From positions 186,001-250,000 of the forward strand of contig NZ_LIPG01000005.1 in assembly GCF_001905505.1 (NCBI RefSeq): a stretch of DNA of 64,000 bases, given 5' to 3'. A program made the translations under genes and the position numbers. The stretch is from Streptomyces sp. CB02058 (GTDB lineage Bacteria; Actinomycetota; Actinomycetes; Streptomycetales; Streptomycetaceae). The notes beneath the pieces were generated by a model, which saw only the letters and a program-made list of their open reading frames with translations, searched no databases and had not been told where the DNA came from. Shown here piece after piece: positions 7,313-16,168 of this stretch (position 1 is the stretch's first letter; each line of letters opens with the position of its first letter).

Positions 7313-9154
7313 ATGGAGAAGCTCAGCTCCGGCGACCCGCAACGCATCGGCACCTACCGGTTGCTGGGGCGTCTCGGCGCGGGCGGGATGGGCCAGGTCT
7401 TCCTGGCCCGCTCGGAGCGGGGCCGCACCGTCGCCATCAAGCTGATCCGCCCCGATCTCGCCGAACAGCAGCACTTCCGCGACCGCTTCCGCGCGGAGGT
7501 GCAGGCCGCCCGGAAGGTCGGCGGCGCCTGGACCGCGCCGGTGCTCGACGCCGACGTGGACGACAGAGTGCCCTGGGTGGCCACGGGTTACGTCGCAGGG
7601 CCTTCGCTGCAGCGCGTCGTGTCGGGGCTCCGGGGCGTGCCCGCGGCCGAGTCGGGGGCGTACGGCCCGCTTCCCGAACGCTCGGTCCGTGCCCTGGGCG
7701 CGGGGCTCGCGGGGGCGCTGCAGGACATCCACCGTGCCGGGCTGATCCACCGTGACCTGAAGCCGTCCAACATCCTGCTGACGATCGACGGCCCCCGGGT
7801 CATCGACTTCGGCATCGCACGCGTCCTGGACACCGTCTCCGACGGCGGCCTCACCCGCACGGGGGCGATGGTCGGCTCCCCCGGATTCATGTCGCCCGAG
7901 CAGGTGCGGGGCGAGCGCGTGACGCCCGCCTGCGACGTCTTCTGCCTCGGCTCCGTGCTCGCGTACGCCGCGACCGGCCGGCAGCCCTTCGGCATGGCGG
8001 ACAGTCAGGTCCACGCGATGCTCTTCCGGATCGCGCAGGAGGACCCGGACCTCACGGGCGTACCGGTGGACCTCGTGGAGCTGATCCAGGACTGCCTGAC
8101 GAAGGATCCGGCCGCGCGGCCCACCACCGACGCCGTCCTGGAGCGGCTCGGCGACACGGACTCGGCGGAGCCGTGGCTGCCCGGGGCACTGCTCGCCCAG
8201 CTGGGGCGGCACGCGGTGGAACTGCTGGACTCCGAGGACCCGGAGGAGGGCATCCCGCCCGGCCAGGCGCCACCCGCCGGGGCAGCGGCCGTACAGCCGG
8301 CGCCTCCCGCTCCGCACACGCCGCCCCGGTCCGCACCCCACGCGCCGCCCGTCCAGACCGCGCCCGCCGCCCCCGTGCAGCCCGTCCCGTACGCGCCCGT
8401 GGGACCGCCCGGCGCCGCTCAGGGGGGCCCGACGCTGGTCGGACCGCAGGGGACCCCGCCGCCCTCGTACGGCTATCCGCACCAGCCCGTCCCTGCCTAC
8501 GGATACGGCTACGGGCCCACCCCGCCGTACGGCGCTCCGCCGGGCGGCTTCCCCACGGCGGCACCCGCGCCCGTGCCCGCTCCCGAGCGCAACCGGGGCG
8601 CGGGCGCCGTCCTGCTGCTGTTCGCCGTCGCGGTGCTCGTGGCGGTGGGGGCGGCCTGGGGCGTCTACGCCCTCATGGTGGGCGGGGACAAGGGCGGAAC
8701 GGCCTCCGACCGCACGGCGGTTCCCACCGGTACCGCCTCGTCGGCCGACGGGACGGAGGCCGACGGCACCGGCCAGGACGGGAAGAGCGCGAAGGGCTCG
8801 GTCCCCTCCGGCTATCTGGGCACCTGGTCCGGGAGCGTCGGCGACGGTGCGGGAGCGTCGACCCGTCAACTCGTCATCCGGCAGGGCGGCACCGGCGACC
8901 CCGTCCTGTCCCTCACCGTCGAGGGCCCCCTCGACAACGGCGCCACCTACCACTGCGAGTTCGAGGCCGATCTGGTGACGGCCCCGGCATCCGGCGAGTC
9001 CGTCTCCATCGGGCCCTCCCGGGTCACCTCGGGCGAACCGATGTCCTCCTGCACGCCGGGCCGGCCGACCGTCCTCACGCTGCTGTCCGACGACGAACTC
9101 CGCCGGGAGACCACGGCCACCGGCGACAGCCTGACGTACACCAGGACCGGCTGA
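7313..9154 (+). CDS. membrane Ser/Thr protein kinase (PknB-like) with extracellular domain
   Basis: The 613-residue protein has an N-terminal Hanks-type kinase: Gly loop LGAGGMGQV (residues 21-29), Lys43 in AIK, HRDLKPSN with catalytic Asp148, DFG at 165-167, and the activation segment ending GSPGFMSPEQV. A Pro/Ala/Tyr-rich linker (about 300-425) follows, then one TM helix near 430-455 (AVLLLFAVAVLVAVGAAWGVYAL). The outer domain is about 150 residues with SGYLGTWSGSVGDG and two cysteines; it is not a PASTA repeat domain, so the external signal is unknown. The ATG has a GGGGGAGGAAG site. It converges with the PucR-like gene, with only a 5-bp gap between the stops. Confidence 0.95.
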   Translation: MEKLSSGDPQRIGTYRLLGRLGAGGMGQVFLARSERGRTVAIKLIRPDLAEQQHFRDRFRAEVQAARKVGGAWTAPVLDADVDDRVPWVATGYVAGPSLQRVVSGLRGVPAAESGAYGPLPERSVRALGAGLAGALQDIHRAGLIHRDLKPSNILLTIDGPRVIDFGIARVLDTVSDGGLTRTGAMVGSPGFMSPEQVRGERVTPACDVFCLGSVLAYAATGRQPFGMADSQVHAMLFRIAQEDPDLTGVPVDLVELIQDCLTKDPAARPTTDAVLERLGDTDSAEPWLPGALLAQLGRHAVELLDSEDPEEGIPPGQAPPAGAAAVQPAPPAPHTPPRSAPHAPPVQTAPAAPVQPVPYAPVGPPGAAQGGPTLVGPQGTPPPSYGYPHQPVPAYGYGYGPTPPYGAPPGGFPTAAPAPVPAPERNRGAGAVLLLFAVAVLVAVGAAWGVYALMVGGDKGGTASDRTAVPTGTASSADGTEADGTGQDGKSAKGSVPSGYLGTWSGSVGDGAGASTRQLVIRQGGTGDPVLSLTVEGPLDNGATYHCEFEADLVTAPASGESVSIGPSRVTSGEPMSSCTPGRPTVLTLLSDDELRRETTATGDSLTYTRTG

Positions 9155-9159
9155 GCGGC

Positions 9160-10650
9160 TCACGACGCGAGGTCCACCGCCCGGAACGCGAGCCACAGGT
9201 CGTACCGCGCGCTCGGCGTCTGGAGCAGCGACCGGCACAGCAGGGCCTCCAGCCGGGTCAGCCGCTTGCGCGCACCCGGTACGGAGATGCCCAGTTCGGC
9301 CGCCGCCGGGCTGAGCTGGGCCTCGCAGCGCAGCCAGGTCCGCAGCGTCTCCTCTCCCATGGGGCCCGCCCGGGCGAGCAGGCGCAGTTGCTGGACGGCC
9401 CAGTCCTGGACCCCGGAGGTGCGCAGGACCGCGTCGAGGTCCTCGGACCCGGGCCCCGGTGCCCCGGTGCGGTGCAGCGCGGGGGTGGCCCTGACGCGCA
9501 GGGCCAGATCGACGGCGGCCTGGTCGGCGACCCGGTTGAGGTCGAGGCCGAGGAGGTCGCCGACGAGCTTGATACGGGCGGCCAGGGTGTTCCGGTGGAT
9601 CTTCAGGTGCTGGGTGGCGTGCGAGGAGAAGGCCAGCCAGGACGCGACGGTCGCCGCCAGCTCCTGGCTGCCGGGGTCCTGCGAGCGGCGCGGCCGGTAG
9701 GCGAGGAGCGGGGCGAGCAGTCCGTCGGCCCAGCGGGCTCCGGCTGCCCCGACGAGCAGCGCGGGTTCCGGGGCGGCACCGAACCGGGAGTGGCGACCGG
9801 GGAGTCCACGGGCGACGGCCAGGGCGTGGAAGGCCTGCTGGTAGGCGGTCGCGGTGTCGGGCAGCCGCACCTCCTCGCTGACGCCCACCACGCAGTCGTC
9901 CACGAGCCCGGCGACGGTCCGGTCGAGCGTACGGCCGCCGTCCTGGCCCTCCGGGTCCGCTTCCTCGCCGGCCGGCGTGATCAGGATCAGATGGCGGGCG
10001 TAGACGGGGCAGCGGACGATCCAGGTCCGGCCGCCCGAGGCGTCCGCGCAGATCCGGGCCACCTCGTCCCGCTGTCCGCCGGAGCACTCCACGACGCAGA
10101 CGCGCAGGGGATCGGGGAGCTTGGGCCGCAGGGCGCCCGCGACCTGGTGGGCTATGGAGAGCTGACCGGTCATCAGCAGGTGCAGCACGGCCTCGCGGCC
10201 CCGGGACTCCGCGAGGTCCACCCGGCGGCGTTTGCGTTCGACGCTCTCCGTGGCCCAGGACAGGGCCAGCGGCATCACCGCGTCGGCCATCAGCGTGGCC
10301 AGCCCGTCGGGCAGCGGCTTGGGCGCGACGAGGGCGAGGACCTGGCCCCGGTCGTCGGAGGCCCGGTCGAGGGGAAGCAGCAGAGCGGCGCAGTCATCGG
10401 TGTCCAGGGAGTACGAGCCGGTCCCACGGGCCGTCAGTTCCCGTGCGGCACGCGCGGCGAGCGCCGCCGCCTCGTGCCCCGGCCACCGGGTGTTCCCGGC
10501 GACGGCCTGGAGCACCGTGCCGTCGCCGTCGAGGATCCCGGCCCACCCCGTCGCACGCCGGGCCAGTCTGCGCAGCAGCTCCGGCGATCCGCCGGTCCGT
10601 GCCAGCCGGTACATGAGCAGTACGTCGTCGGCCCGTTCCCGCGCGCGCAC
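9160..10650 (-). CDS. PucR/CdaR-type helix-turn-helix regulator
   Basis: The C-terminal half has the PucR-like helix-turn-helix: ATVASWLAFSSHATQHLKIHRNTLAARIKLVGDLLGLDL, where a conserved H-R-N-T-x-x-R element precedes the recognition helix. A second helical repeat follows (LRCEAQLSPAAAELGISVPGARKRLTRLEALL). The N-terminal 350 residues look like sensory GAF/GGDEF-related filler, ILDGDGTVLQAVAGNTRW. The product is 496 residues. The GTG at 10650 is chosen for a GGGGGA site; 35 further residues upstream would overlap the promoter. It is divergent from the dnaN paralogue. Target and ligand are not evident. Confidence 0.85.
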   Translation of the reverse strand: MRARERADDVLLMYRLARTGGSPELLRRLARRATGWAGILDGDGTVLQAVAGNTRWPGHEAAALAARAARELTARGTGSYSLDTDDCAALLLPLDRASDDRGQVLALVAPKPLPDGLATLMADAVMPLALSWATESVERKRRRVDLAESRGREAVLHLLMTGQLSIAHQVAGALRPKLPDPLRVCVVECSGGQRDEVARICADASGGRTWIVRCPVYARHLILITPAGEEADPEGQDGGRTLDRTVAGLVDDCVVGVSEEVRLPDTATAYQQAFHALAVARGLPGRHSRFGAAPEPALLVGAAGARWADGLLAPLLAYRPRRSQDPGSQELAATVASWLAFSSHATQHLKIHRNTLAARIKLVGDLLGLDLNRVADQAAVDLALRVRATPALHRTGAPGPGSEDLDAVLRTSGVQDWAVQQLRLLARAGPMGEETLRTWLRCEAQLSPAAAELGISVPGARKRLTRLEALLCRSLLQTPSARYDLWLAFRAVDLAS

Positions 10651-10983
10651 GTGTCCCCCGTCCTCCCTGAAAACCGGAGTGCAGAGTACCGGTACGGCTG
10701 TGCGGTTTGATACCCGTCGCACGCCACACAGTGCGAATTGAATCTCCCCGTCCACCGCCCCGCCCCCCTAGAGTCCGCAGAGTGTTCCGGGACGTCCGGG
10801 GGACGTCGGGGGACGTCGGCAACGTCCCGGATGCGTAGCAGGACGAGGGCGCCGGGGGGCGCCCTCCGGCACGACGGCAGCGACTCACGGGGGTGGTCGC
10901 TGTCGTCGGCCGCCGGTGATTGTCAGTGGCGCCGCCTAGCGTGGATCTCGACCGTGCCGCATTCCGGACGAGAGGCCCCTGCC
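10651..10983. other. divergent region with GACGTC repeats
   Basis: This 333-bp region lies between the PucR-like gene and the dnaN paralogue. At 10787-10830, arms CCGGGACGT and ACGTCCCGG enclose imperfect 10-bp direct repeats of GACGTCGGGG. A TCGCAC...GTGCGA inverted pair lies near 10720-10737. No gene is apparent. Confidence 0.45.
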
Positions 10984-12114
10984 GTGGAGTTCCGCATCGA
11001 GCGAGGCGCACTGACCGACGCCGTGTCCGGAGCGGCCCGGGTGCTGCCGGCCCGTTCGCCCGTCCCCGTCCTCGGCGGGCTCCTCCTCGACGTGGACGCC
11101 GGACTGCTCCGGGTGTCCGCGCTGGACTTCGAGGCATCCGCCCGCGTCGAGACCGAGGCGCTGACGGTGCGGGCCGGGAAGGTGCTGGTGATGGGGCGCC
11201 GGCTGCTCGACATCTGCAAGGTGCTGCCCGAGGGGCCCGTGGAGTGCGCGGTGGAGGGCTCGCGCTTCACGGTCTCGGGTGGCGGCTCCCGCTTCGGCCT
11301 GTCGGTCCTGCCGCTCGACGACTACCCCGCGCTGCCGCCGCTGCCGGAGGTCCGAGGGGCGGTGGACGCCGGGGAGTTCGCCACGGCGGTCGCGCAGGTG
11401 GCGCCGGCCGCGGGCCGGGACGACTCCCTGCCGACACTCACGGGGATACGCCTCGCGCTCGACGGTTCCACGATGACGCTGGCGGCGACCGACCGGTACC
11501 GCTTCGCGGTGCGCACCCTGCCGTTCAAGGCGGCGGCCGAAGGCGCGGCCGGTGCGGTGCCCGCCGATGTCCTGGTGTCGGCCCGGCGGCTGACCGAGAT
11601 CGCCCGGTCGCTGGGCAGGTCCGGGCTGGTCGACGTCGCCGTGGACAGCGGTTCGGTCGGCTTCGAGCACGCCGGTACGCGCACGACGGTGCGCCTCCTG
11701 GACGGCCGACTGCCGCGCCACGAGAAGCTGTTCGCGATGGCGGACCCCGCCGTCGCCGTGCTGGACCGGGCCGGGCTGGTGGAGGCGGTCAGACGGGTCT
11801 CGGTGGTCGCGGACGGCGGAAGCCCGCTGCAGATGACCTTCTCCGCCGGGCCGGAGGGTTCCGTGCTGCTGCAGGCGGGATTCGAGGACGACGTGGCCTC
11901 GCAGCGGCTGCCCGCCGCCCTGGAGGGCGCCGACGGGATGACGGTGGCCTTCAACCCGTCCTATCTCATGGACGCCCTCTCCTCTTTCGAGGACGCCTCG
12001 GTCCGGATGAGGCTGCTGGGCCCGGGACAGCGCGCGATGATCACCGGCGGGGAGGACACGGAGGCTCCGGGCCACCAGCATCTGCTGATGTCCGTGAAAC
12101 CGGCGCTTCTCTGA
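10984..12114 (+). CDS. DNA polymerase III beta (sliding clamp) paralogue
   Basis: The 376-residue product has the three-domain clamp fold: MEFRIERGALTDAVSGAARVLPARSPVPVLGGLLLDV in domain 1, LPTLTGIRLALDGSTMTLAATDRYRFAVRTLPF in domain 2, and a domain 3 ending in GEDTEAPGHQHLLMSVKPALL. The last segment resembles the clamp C-terminus but lacks the usual final (M/L)PxR(L/V) form. The primary dnaN sits with dnaA at oriC, outside this window, so this is likely a second clamp. The GTG at 10984 gives the correct family N-terminus. Possible roles are an alternative clamp for repair polymerases or a specialised replisome. It stands alone. Confidence 0.88.
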   Translation: MEFRIERGALTDAVSGAARVLPARSPVPVLGGLLLDVDAGLLRVSALDFEASARVETEALTVRAGKVLVMGRRLLDICKVLPEGPVECAVEGSRFTVSGGGSRFGLSVLPLDDYPALPPLPEVRGAVDAGEFATAVAQVAPAAGRDDSLPTLTGIRLALDGSTMTLAATDRYRFAVRTLPFKAAAEGAAGAVPADVLVSARRLTEIARSLGRSGLVDVAVDSGSVGFEHAGTRTTVRLLDGRLPRHEKLFAMADPAVAVLDRAGLVEAVRRVSVVADGGSPLQMTFSAGPEGSVLLQAGFEDDVASQRLPAALEGADGMTVAFNPSYLMDALSSFEDASVRMRLLGPGQRAMITGGEDTEAPGHQHLLMSVKPALL

Positions 12115-12169
12115 GAGCCGGGGCGGCCGGTCCGGGGGCGCGGCGGGGTGGTCGGGCGGCGGCCGGGTC

Positions 12170-12658
12170 TCACTCCGGCAGTGCCGCCGTCTCGCCGACT
12201 GCCGCCAGCAGCCAGATGGGGAACTCCGGATCGGCCTGGCCCACGGCGAGACCGAGCCACCGCGTGCTCCCGGGGACGCGCCAGGCCTGCATGCTGCCCG
12301 CCAGGTTGCAGAGCTGGCCCATGGGCTCCGGAGGTGCCTCGTCCCCCTCGTCGCCCTCCAGGTAGGGCCAGAGGTCGATGGTCTCCGGCTCGCCCCACCG
12401 CTCGCTCAACGCGGTCGCCAGGACGCTGAACTCGGCCTCGATCTCCTGCTCGGCCGGCTCGACGACCTCGGGCGACCGGTCGTCCCAGAAGTCCTGGCTG
12501 GCCCGCAGGATCAGCAGATGGTGCCCGGGGCCGCTGCTGTGCGCGCCGCTGTCCTCGCTCTCGTCACCTGCGGGGAAGGGCAGGGCGAGGACGGAGTCGA
12601 TCAGGGCGAGGCGGGCCTCGGTCGTCGCGGGCGGGGTGCTGTCGCTGTCCGTGTCCAT
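12170..12658 (-). CDS. conserved hypothetical protein
   Basis: The 162-residue acidic protein begins MDTDSDSTPPATTEARLALIDSVLALPFPAG. It has a conserved-looking core with HHLLILRASQDFWDDRSPEVVEPAEQEIEAEFSVLATALSERWGEPETIDLWPYL and a C-terminal WLGLAVGQADPEFPIWLLAAVG. I recognise the type from streptomycete genomes but know no function. It resembles small immunity or adaptor proteins in length and charge, which is only an impression. The ATG at 12658 is used; six residues upstream in frame are possible. It is convergent with the dnaN paralogue. Confidence 0.7.
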   Translation of the reverse strand: MDTDSDSTPPATTEARLALIDSVLALPFPAGDESEDSGAHSSGPGHHLLILRASQDFWDDRSPEVVEPAEQEIEAEFSVLATALSERWGEPETIDLWPYLEGDEGDEAPPEPMGQLCNLAGSMQAWRVPGSTRWLGLAVGQADPEFPIWLLAAVGETAALPE

Positions 12659-12699
12659 GGTGCGTGATCCTGCCAACCACCTGGCCCGGCACGCGAATC

Positions 12700-12731
12700 G
12701 GGGCGCACCCGGCGGCTGCCGGGCGCGCCCC
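12700..12731 (-). terminator. terminator downstream of chitinase
   Basis: GGGGCGC-a-CCCGGC (12700-12713) pairs with GCCGGG-c-GCGCCCC (12718-12731) around a 4-nt GGCT loop. It lies 21 bp past the chitinase stop on the minus strand. Confidence 0.7.
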
Positions 12732-12752
12732 TTCCCCGGGGTGGGGCCGGGC

Positions 12753-13640
12753 TCAGCAGCTCAGGTTCGAGCCGGGCGTGGTGCCGAGGATCTGCACGAA
12801 CGCCTGGTACTTGGCGATGCGGCTCTGGACCTGGCCGGGGTTGCCGCCGTTGCACTCCAGGCTGCCGTTGATGGACCGGATGGTCTCGCCGAAGCCCGCG
12901 CCGTTCACCATGGCGTTGTGGGGCGTCATGGTGCCGGGGCCGGACTGGGTGTTCCAGTACCAGAGCCCGGTCTTCCACGCCACGGACGCGTTCTGCTCCA
13001 CCTGCCAGGGGTTGCCGAGCAGGTCGATGCCGAGCGCGTCACCGGCGGCCTTGTAGTTGAAGTTCCAGCTGAGCTGGATCGGGCCGCGCCCGTAGTAGGC
13101 GGCCTGGCCGGCCGGGCAGCCGTAGGACTGGCTGGTGTCGCAGTAGTGCGGGTAGTTGGCGGTGTTCTGCTCCACGATGTGCACCAGGCCGCCGGTCTCG
13201 TGGCTGACGTTGGCGAGGAAGGCCGCCGCCTCCTGCTTCTTGACCGTGTCGCTGCCGGTGTTGGCGAAGCCGGGGTAGGCGCTCAGGGCCGCCGTGAGAC
13301 CGCTGTACGTGTAGAACGAGTTCCGGCTCGGGAACATCTGGTTGAACTGGGCCTCGCTGACCACGAAGCCCGAGGGGTTCGGCTGGCCCGGGTCCGTGCC
13401 GCCGCCGCAGGTGCCCTGGTCGGCCCAGACGTCGGCCGTGCCGGGCCGCTCGTTCTGGGTCCACCACTTCGCGGACCAGTTGTGCCCGTTGTACGAGGCG
13501 GAGCCGCCGCCCCAGTAGACGGCGGAGGCGCTCCAGGCCGGGGCGCAGGCGGCGGCCGAGGCCGTGGAGGCGGGGAGGATGACGAACGTCGCGACGACCG
13601 CGCCCAGCGCGGCGATCAGGCTCATGACACGTTTGATCAC
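12753..13640 (-). CDS. secreted GH19 chitinase with N-terminal chitin-binding module
   Basis: The 295-residue protein starts (GTG) VIKRVMSLIAALGAVVATFVILPASTASA, a Sec signal peptide of about 29 residues. A CBM5/12-type module follows: APAWSASAVYWGGGSASYNGHNW and AKWWTQNERPG. The GH19 catalytic domain has SEAQFNQMFPSRNSFYTYSGL, the catalytic-Glu segment FLANVSHETGG, AAYYGRGPIQLSWNFNY and the C-terminal ECNGG. It hydrolyses chitin outside the cell and may act on fungi. The start is fixed by AAGGAG 7 nt upstream of the GTG. Two DasR-type boxes lie upstream, so induction by chitin breakdown products is likely. Confidence 0.96.
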   Translation of the reverse strand: MIKRVMSLIAALGAVVATFVILPASTASAAACAPAWSASAVYWGGGSASYNGHNWSAKWWTQNERPGTADVWADQGTCGGGTDPGQPNPSGFVVSEAQFNQMFPSRNSFYTYSGLTAALSAYPGFANTGSDTVKKQEAAAFLANVSHETGGLVHIVEQNTANYPHYCDTSQSYGCPAGQAAYYGRGPIQLSWNFNYKAAGDALGIDLLGNPWQVEQNASVAWKTGLWYWNTQSGPGTMTPHNAMVNGAGFGETIRSINGSLECNGGNPGQVQSRIAKYQAFVQILGTTPGSNLSC

Positions 13641-13715
13641 GCGATCACTCCTTCGGCGCGGCGCCCGCGCCGAGCGTGCGCCGCCATGGGGGGGTTGCAT
13701 CCACTCAAGCGTCGA

Positions 13716-13743
13716 TGGTCTGGACCTGTCAAGGTCTAGACCA
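13716..13743 (-). promoter_or_regulatory. two DasR-responsive (dre) boxes upstream of chitinase
   Basis: Read on the minus strand, TGGTCTAGACCT (13743-13732) and AGGTCCAGACCA (13727-13716) lie 4 bp apart. Both match the dre pattern TGGTCTAGACCA, known as the 12-bp direct repeats of Streptomyces chitinase promoters, which DasR binds and N-acetylglucosamine metabolites release. They are 75-105 bp upstream of the chitinase start. Confidence 0.85.
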
Positions 13744-13911
13744 GAAGTGACCACGCGCGCGGACGGCCCCAACTCGTCCCCTCCACAGGCTTGTTGAACG
13801 AAAGACGAACTTCACCGGAAGGATTCCGGCCAGTCGCCTCCCCCGGGTATCCAGACCGTACGGTGACGCCGACCCACCGGCACACCGGAGCCATGAGGGA
13901 GCCCCCGGACC

Positions 13912-15441
13912 ATGGAGTGGTTCAGCCCCGAGAACGTCATCGCCGTCCTCACCGCCGTGCTGGGCGTCCTGACCTCGGCGGGCGTGCTCTGGTACGAACG
14001 CCGGGTGCCGCGCCGCAAGCGCATCGGCTACCGCGTCCAGATGGACACCCCGATCGGCAGCGAAGTCAGCCAGGGCCGGGCCAACGTGCGGCTCGGACTC
14101 TTCAGCGAGACCCCGGACATGGCCGACGCCACCCTCGTCCTGCTCCGCATCGAGAACGACGGCTCGCAGTCGATCGCCGACGAGGACTACACAGGGCGCG
14201 GCGAACTCCACGGCCTCACAGCCGAGTTCACCGACCGCACCGTCCGCGGGATCGCCGTGACCCACTCACCGGGCGCCGACCATCTGATGGACCACTTCAC
14301 CTCGTCTGCCGTGCGCCACAACGGCTCCCTCATCCAGCTGCCGCGCGTCCCGCTCAACCGCAACGAGCACTTCAAGCTGCTGGTCCTGCTGACCGGTTCG
14401 CACGTGGGCGCCCCGATCAAGGTCACCGGCGGCATCCGTGACGGCGTGGTCGCCCCGAACAAGGCCGCCCGCCCCGACGAGAAGCCGCCGATGTTCGGCC
14501 GTGCGGCCAGGATCATCACCGTGGCGCTCACCGTCTGCGTGCTCACGCTGGCCGGCATCATCGTCGTACGGGACGACACCCCGCCCCCACTGGACTGCGC
14601 CACGGGAACCCTGACCGTCACGGGCTCCACCGCGTTCCGCCCGGTCGTGGAGGAGCTCAAGAAGAAGTACGAGAAGGAGTGCGAGGGCTCCACGATCGTC
14701 GTGGACACGCACGGCAGCAACGCCGGGGTGCGGGAGCTCGACGCGCGGGGCGCGAAGGCCGGTTCCTCCGGCTCCCCCTCGCTGATCGCCCTGTCCGACG
14801 GCCCGAAACCGGCCGGTCTCGCCAAGCTGCGGGAGAAGCGGGTCGCCGTCTCGCTCTTCTCGCTCGTCGTCAACGACACCGTCCCCGTGCGCGACCTCAC
14901 CCTCGACCAGATCAGGCGGATCTACAGCGGCGAGATCCGCAACTGGAAGCAGATCGGGGGCGGTCCCGACCTGGAGATCCTGCTGGTGAGCCGGGACGCC
15001 AACTCCGGCACCCGCGAAGTCTTCCAGCGCCGCGTCCTCGACAGCAACGAGCTCGCCGCGTCCTCGCGCGACTGCACCACCAAGGACGACCGCCGGGCCC
15101 CGGTCATCCGCTGCGAACTCGACGGCACGGACCAGGTCCTGCCCAAGGTCGCCGAGCTCCCCGGCGCGATCGGCTACACCGAGCTGCGCACCGGAGCCGT
15201 ACCCGAGGGCGTGCACCAGCTGTCCATCGACGGCACCACCCCGTCCGTCGAGACGATCGACACCAGCGACTACCCGTACCAGGAGATCGAGTACGCGTAC
15301 ACCTACGGCTCGCCGCCCGCGAACTCCCTGGTGTCCAGCTTCCTGAACTACCTGGACAACTACGGCGAGGAGATCATGCGGACCAACGGCCACCTGCCCT
15401 GCGCGACTCCGGAGGGCATGCGGATCTGCGGCGCGTACTGA
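13912..15441 (+). CDS. two-TM membrane protein with extracytoplasmic PstS-like domain
   Basis: The 509-residue protein has TM1 at about 8-27 followed by basic ERRVPRRKR, which predicts the following domain (about 35-195) to be cytoplasmic. TM2 is at about 199-219 (AARIITVALTVCVLTLAGIIVV), placing the C-terminal half outside. That half is a PBP-like phosphate-binding fold: LTVTGSTAFRPVVEELKKKYEKE, IRRIYSGEIRNWKQIGGG, and SRDANSGTREVFQRRVL, the usual phosphate-site SGT motif. Ordinary PstS is a lipoprotein without an N-terminal cytoplasmic domain. No pstCAB genes are nearby. It may sense rather than transport phosphate or a similar anion; that is inference. Confidence 0.85.
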   Translation: MEWFSPENVIAVLTAVLGVLTSAGVLWYERRVPRRKRIGYRVQMDTPIGSEVSQGRANVRLGLFSETPDMADATLVLLRIENDGSQSIADEDYTGRGELHGLTAEFTDRTVRGIAVTHSPGADHLMDHFTSSAVRHNGSLIQLPRVPLNRNEHFKLLVLLTGSHVGAPIKVTGGIRDGVVAPNKAARPDEKPPMFGRAARIITVALTVCVLTLAGIIVVRDDTPPPLDCATGTLTVTGSTAFRPVVEELKKKYEKECEGSTIVVDTHGSNAGVRELDARGAKAGSSGSPSLIALSDGPKPAGLAKLREKRVAVSLFSLVVNDTVPVRDLTLDQIRRIYSGEIRNWKQIGGGPDLEILLVSRDANSGTREVFQRRVLDSNELAASSRDCTTKDDRRAPVIRCELDGTDQVLPKVAELPGAIGYTELRTGAVPEGVHQLSIDGTTPSVETIDTSDYPYQEIEYAYTYGSPPANSLVSSFLNYLDNYGEEIMRTNGHLPCATPEGMRICGAY

Positions 15442-15445
15442 GCCG

Positions 15446-15465
15446 CCCCCTACCTGGGTAGGGGG
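15446..15465 (+). terminator. short terminator after PstS-like gene
   Basis: CCCCCTAC (15446-15453) pairs with GTAGGGGG (15458-15465) over a CTGG loop, 4 bp after the stop codon. No T-run follows. Confidence 0.5.
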
Positions 15466-15522
15466 TCGGGACAGCACTCCGGTATGCCGTCCGGGGCGCG
15501 GCCCCGCACCTACGGTCCCGCC

Positions 15523-16086
15523 ATGGACACCCCACCGGTTCCCCTGACGCCGCCGCTCCGCACCCGGTCTCGCGCGGCCCTGCGCCCCGTGCTGCGCGCG
15601 ATGGACGCGGTCACCCTGCTCCCCCGGGGCGCCGCCGCTCTCGCCCTGACCGTCACGGGCCGCGCCCGCTCCGCCTGCTCCCTGCTGCGGGCCGCCCCGC
15701 CCTCCGGCGCCCCGCGCCCCGCGCCGGTCCGGGTGGCGGGCCACGCCGTCGCGTCCGTGCTCCTGGGCGCGCTCTCCCTCGCCCTCGCGGGCGTGACCCT
15801 GCTCGCGCTGGCCCGGGGCCCGTTCTACGGATTCGTCGACCGGGGCCCGTACGACGACTCCTGGGGCGGACCCGGCAAGGCGGGGGCCTGGCTCGCCCAC
15901 TTCGCCGTCTCCGTCCCCTGCTGCCTCGCGGCACTGACCGCGCTGTACGGCCTGGTCGGGCTGCACGACCGGCTCCTCGCGCCGTTGCTCGGGCGGCGCA
16001 GGCCCGGCTGGGTGCTGCCGACGGCGCTGCTCTGCTGCCTGGCCGGGGCCCTGTTCGCATGGGCGTTCGTCCGGCAGCTGCCCTGA
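15523..16086 (+). CDS. hypothetical four-TM membrane protein
   Basis: The 187-residue protein starts MDTPPVPLTPPLRTRSR. It has hydrophobic stretches MDAVTLLPRGAAALALTV, VASVLLGALSLALAGVTLLALA, LAHFAVSVPCCLAALTALYGLVG and LPTALLCCLAGALFAWAFV, which suggests three to four membrane helices. A loop with YDDSWGGPGKAGAW probably lies outside. No family is recognised. The start is uncertain: an ATG at 15484 is in frame, and neither has a convincing ribosome site. It converges with purA across a strong shared terminator. Confidence 0.6.
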   Translation: MDTPPVPLTPPLRTRSRAALRPVLRAMDAVTLLPRGAAALALTVTGRARSACSLLRAAPPSGAPRPAPVRVAGHAVASVLLGALSLALAGVTLLALARGPFYGFVDRGPYDDSWGGPGKAGAWLAHFAVSVPCCLAALTALYGLVGLHDRLLAPLLGRRRPGWVLPTALLCCLAGALFAWAFVRQLP

Positions 16087-16117
16087 CGGCGACACCCCGG
16101 AACCCGACGCACAGCAC

Positions 16118-16159
16118 GACGGCGGCCGGCCCCTCCGCGAGGAGGGACCGGCCGCCGTC
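16118..16159. terminator. bidirectional terminator, membrane protein / purA
   Basis: GACGGCGGCCGG (16118-16129) plus CCCTCC pairs with GGAGGG plus CCGGCCGCCGTC (to 16159). One internal mismatch and a GCGA loop interrupt the stem. It lies between convergent genes, 9 bp from the purA stop. Confidence 0.8.
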
Positions 16160-16168
16160 ACACGTCTC

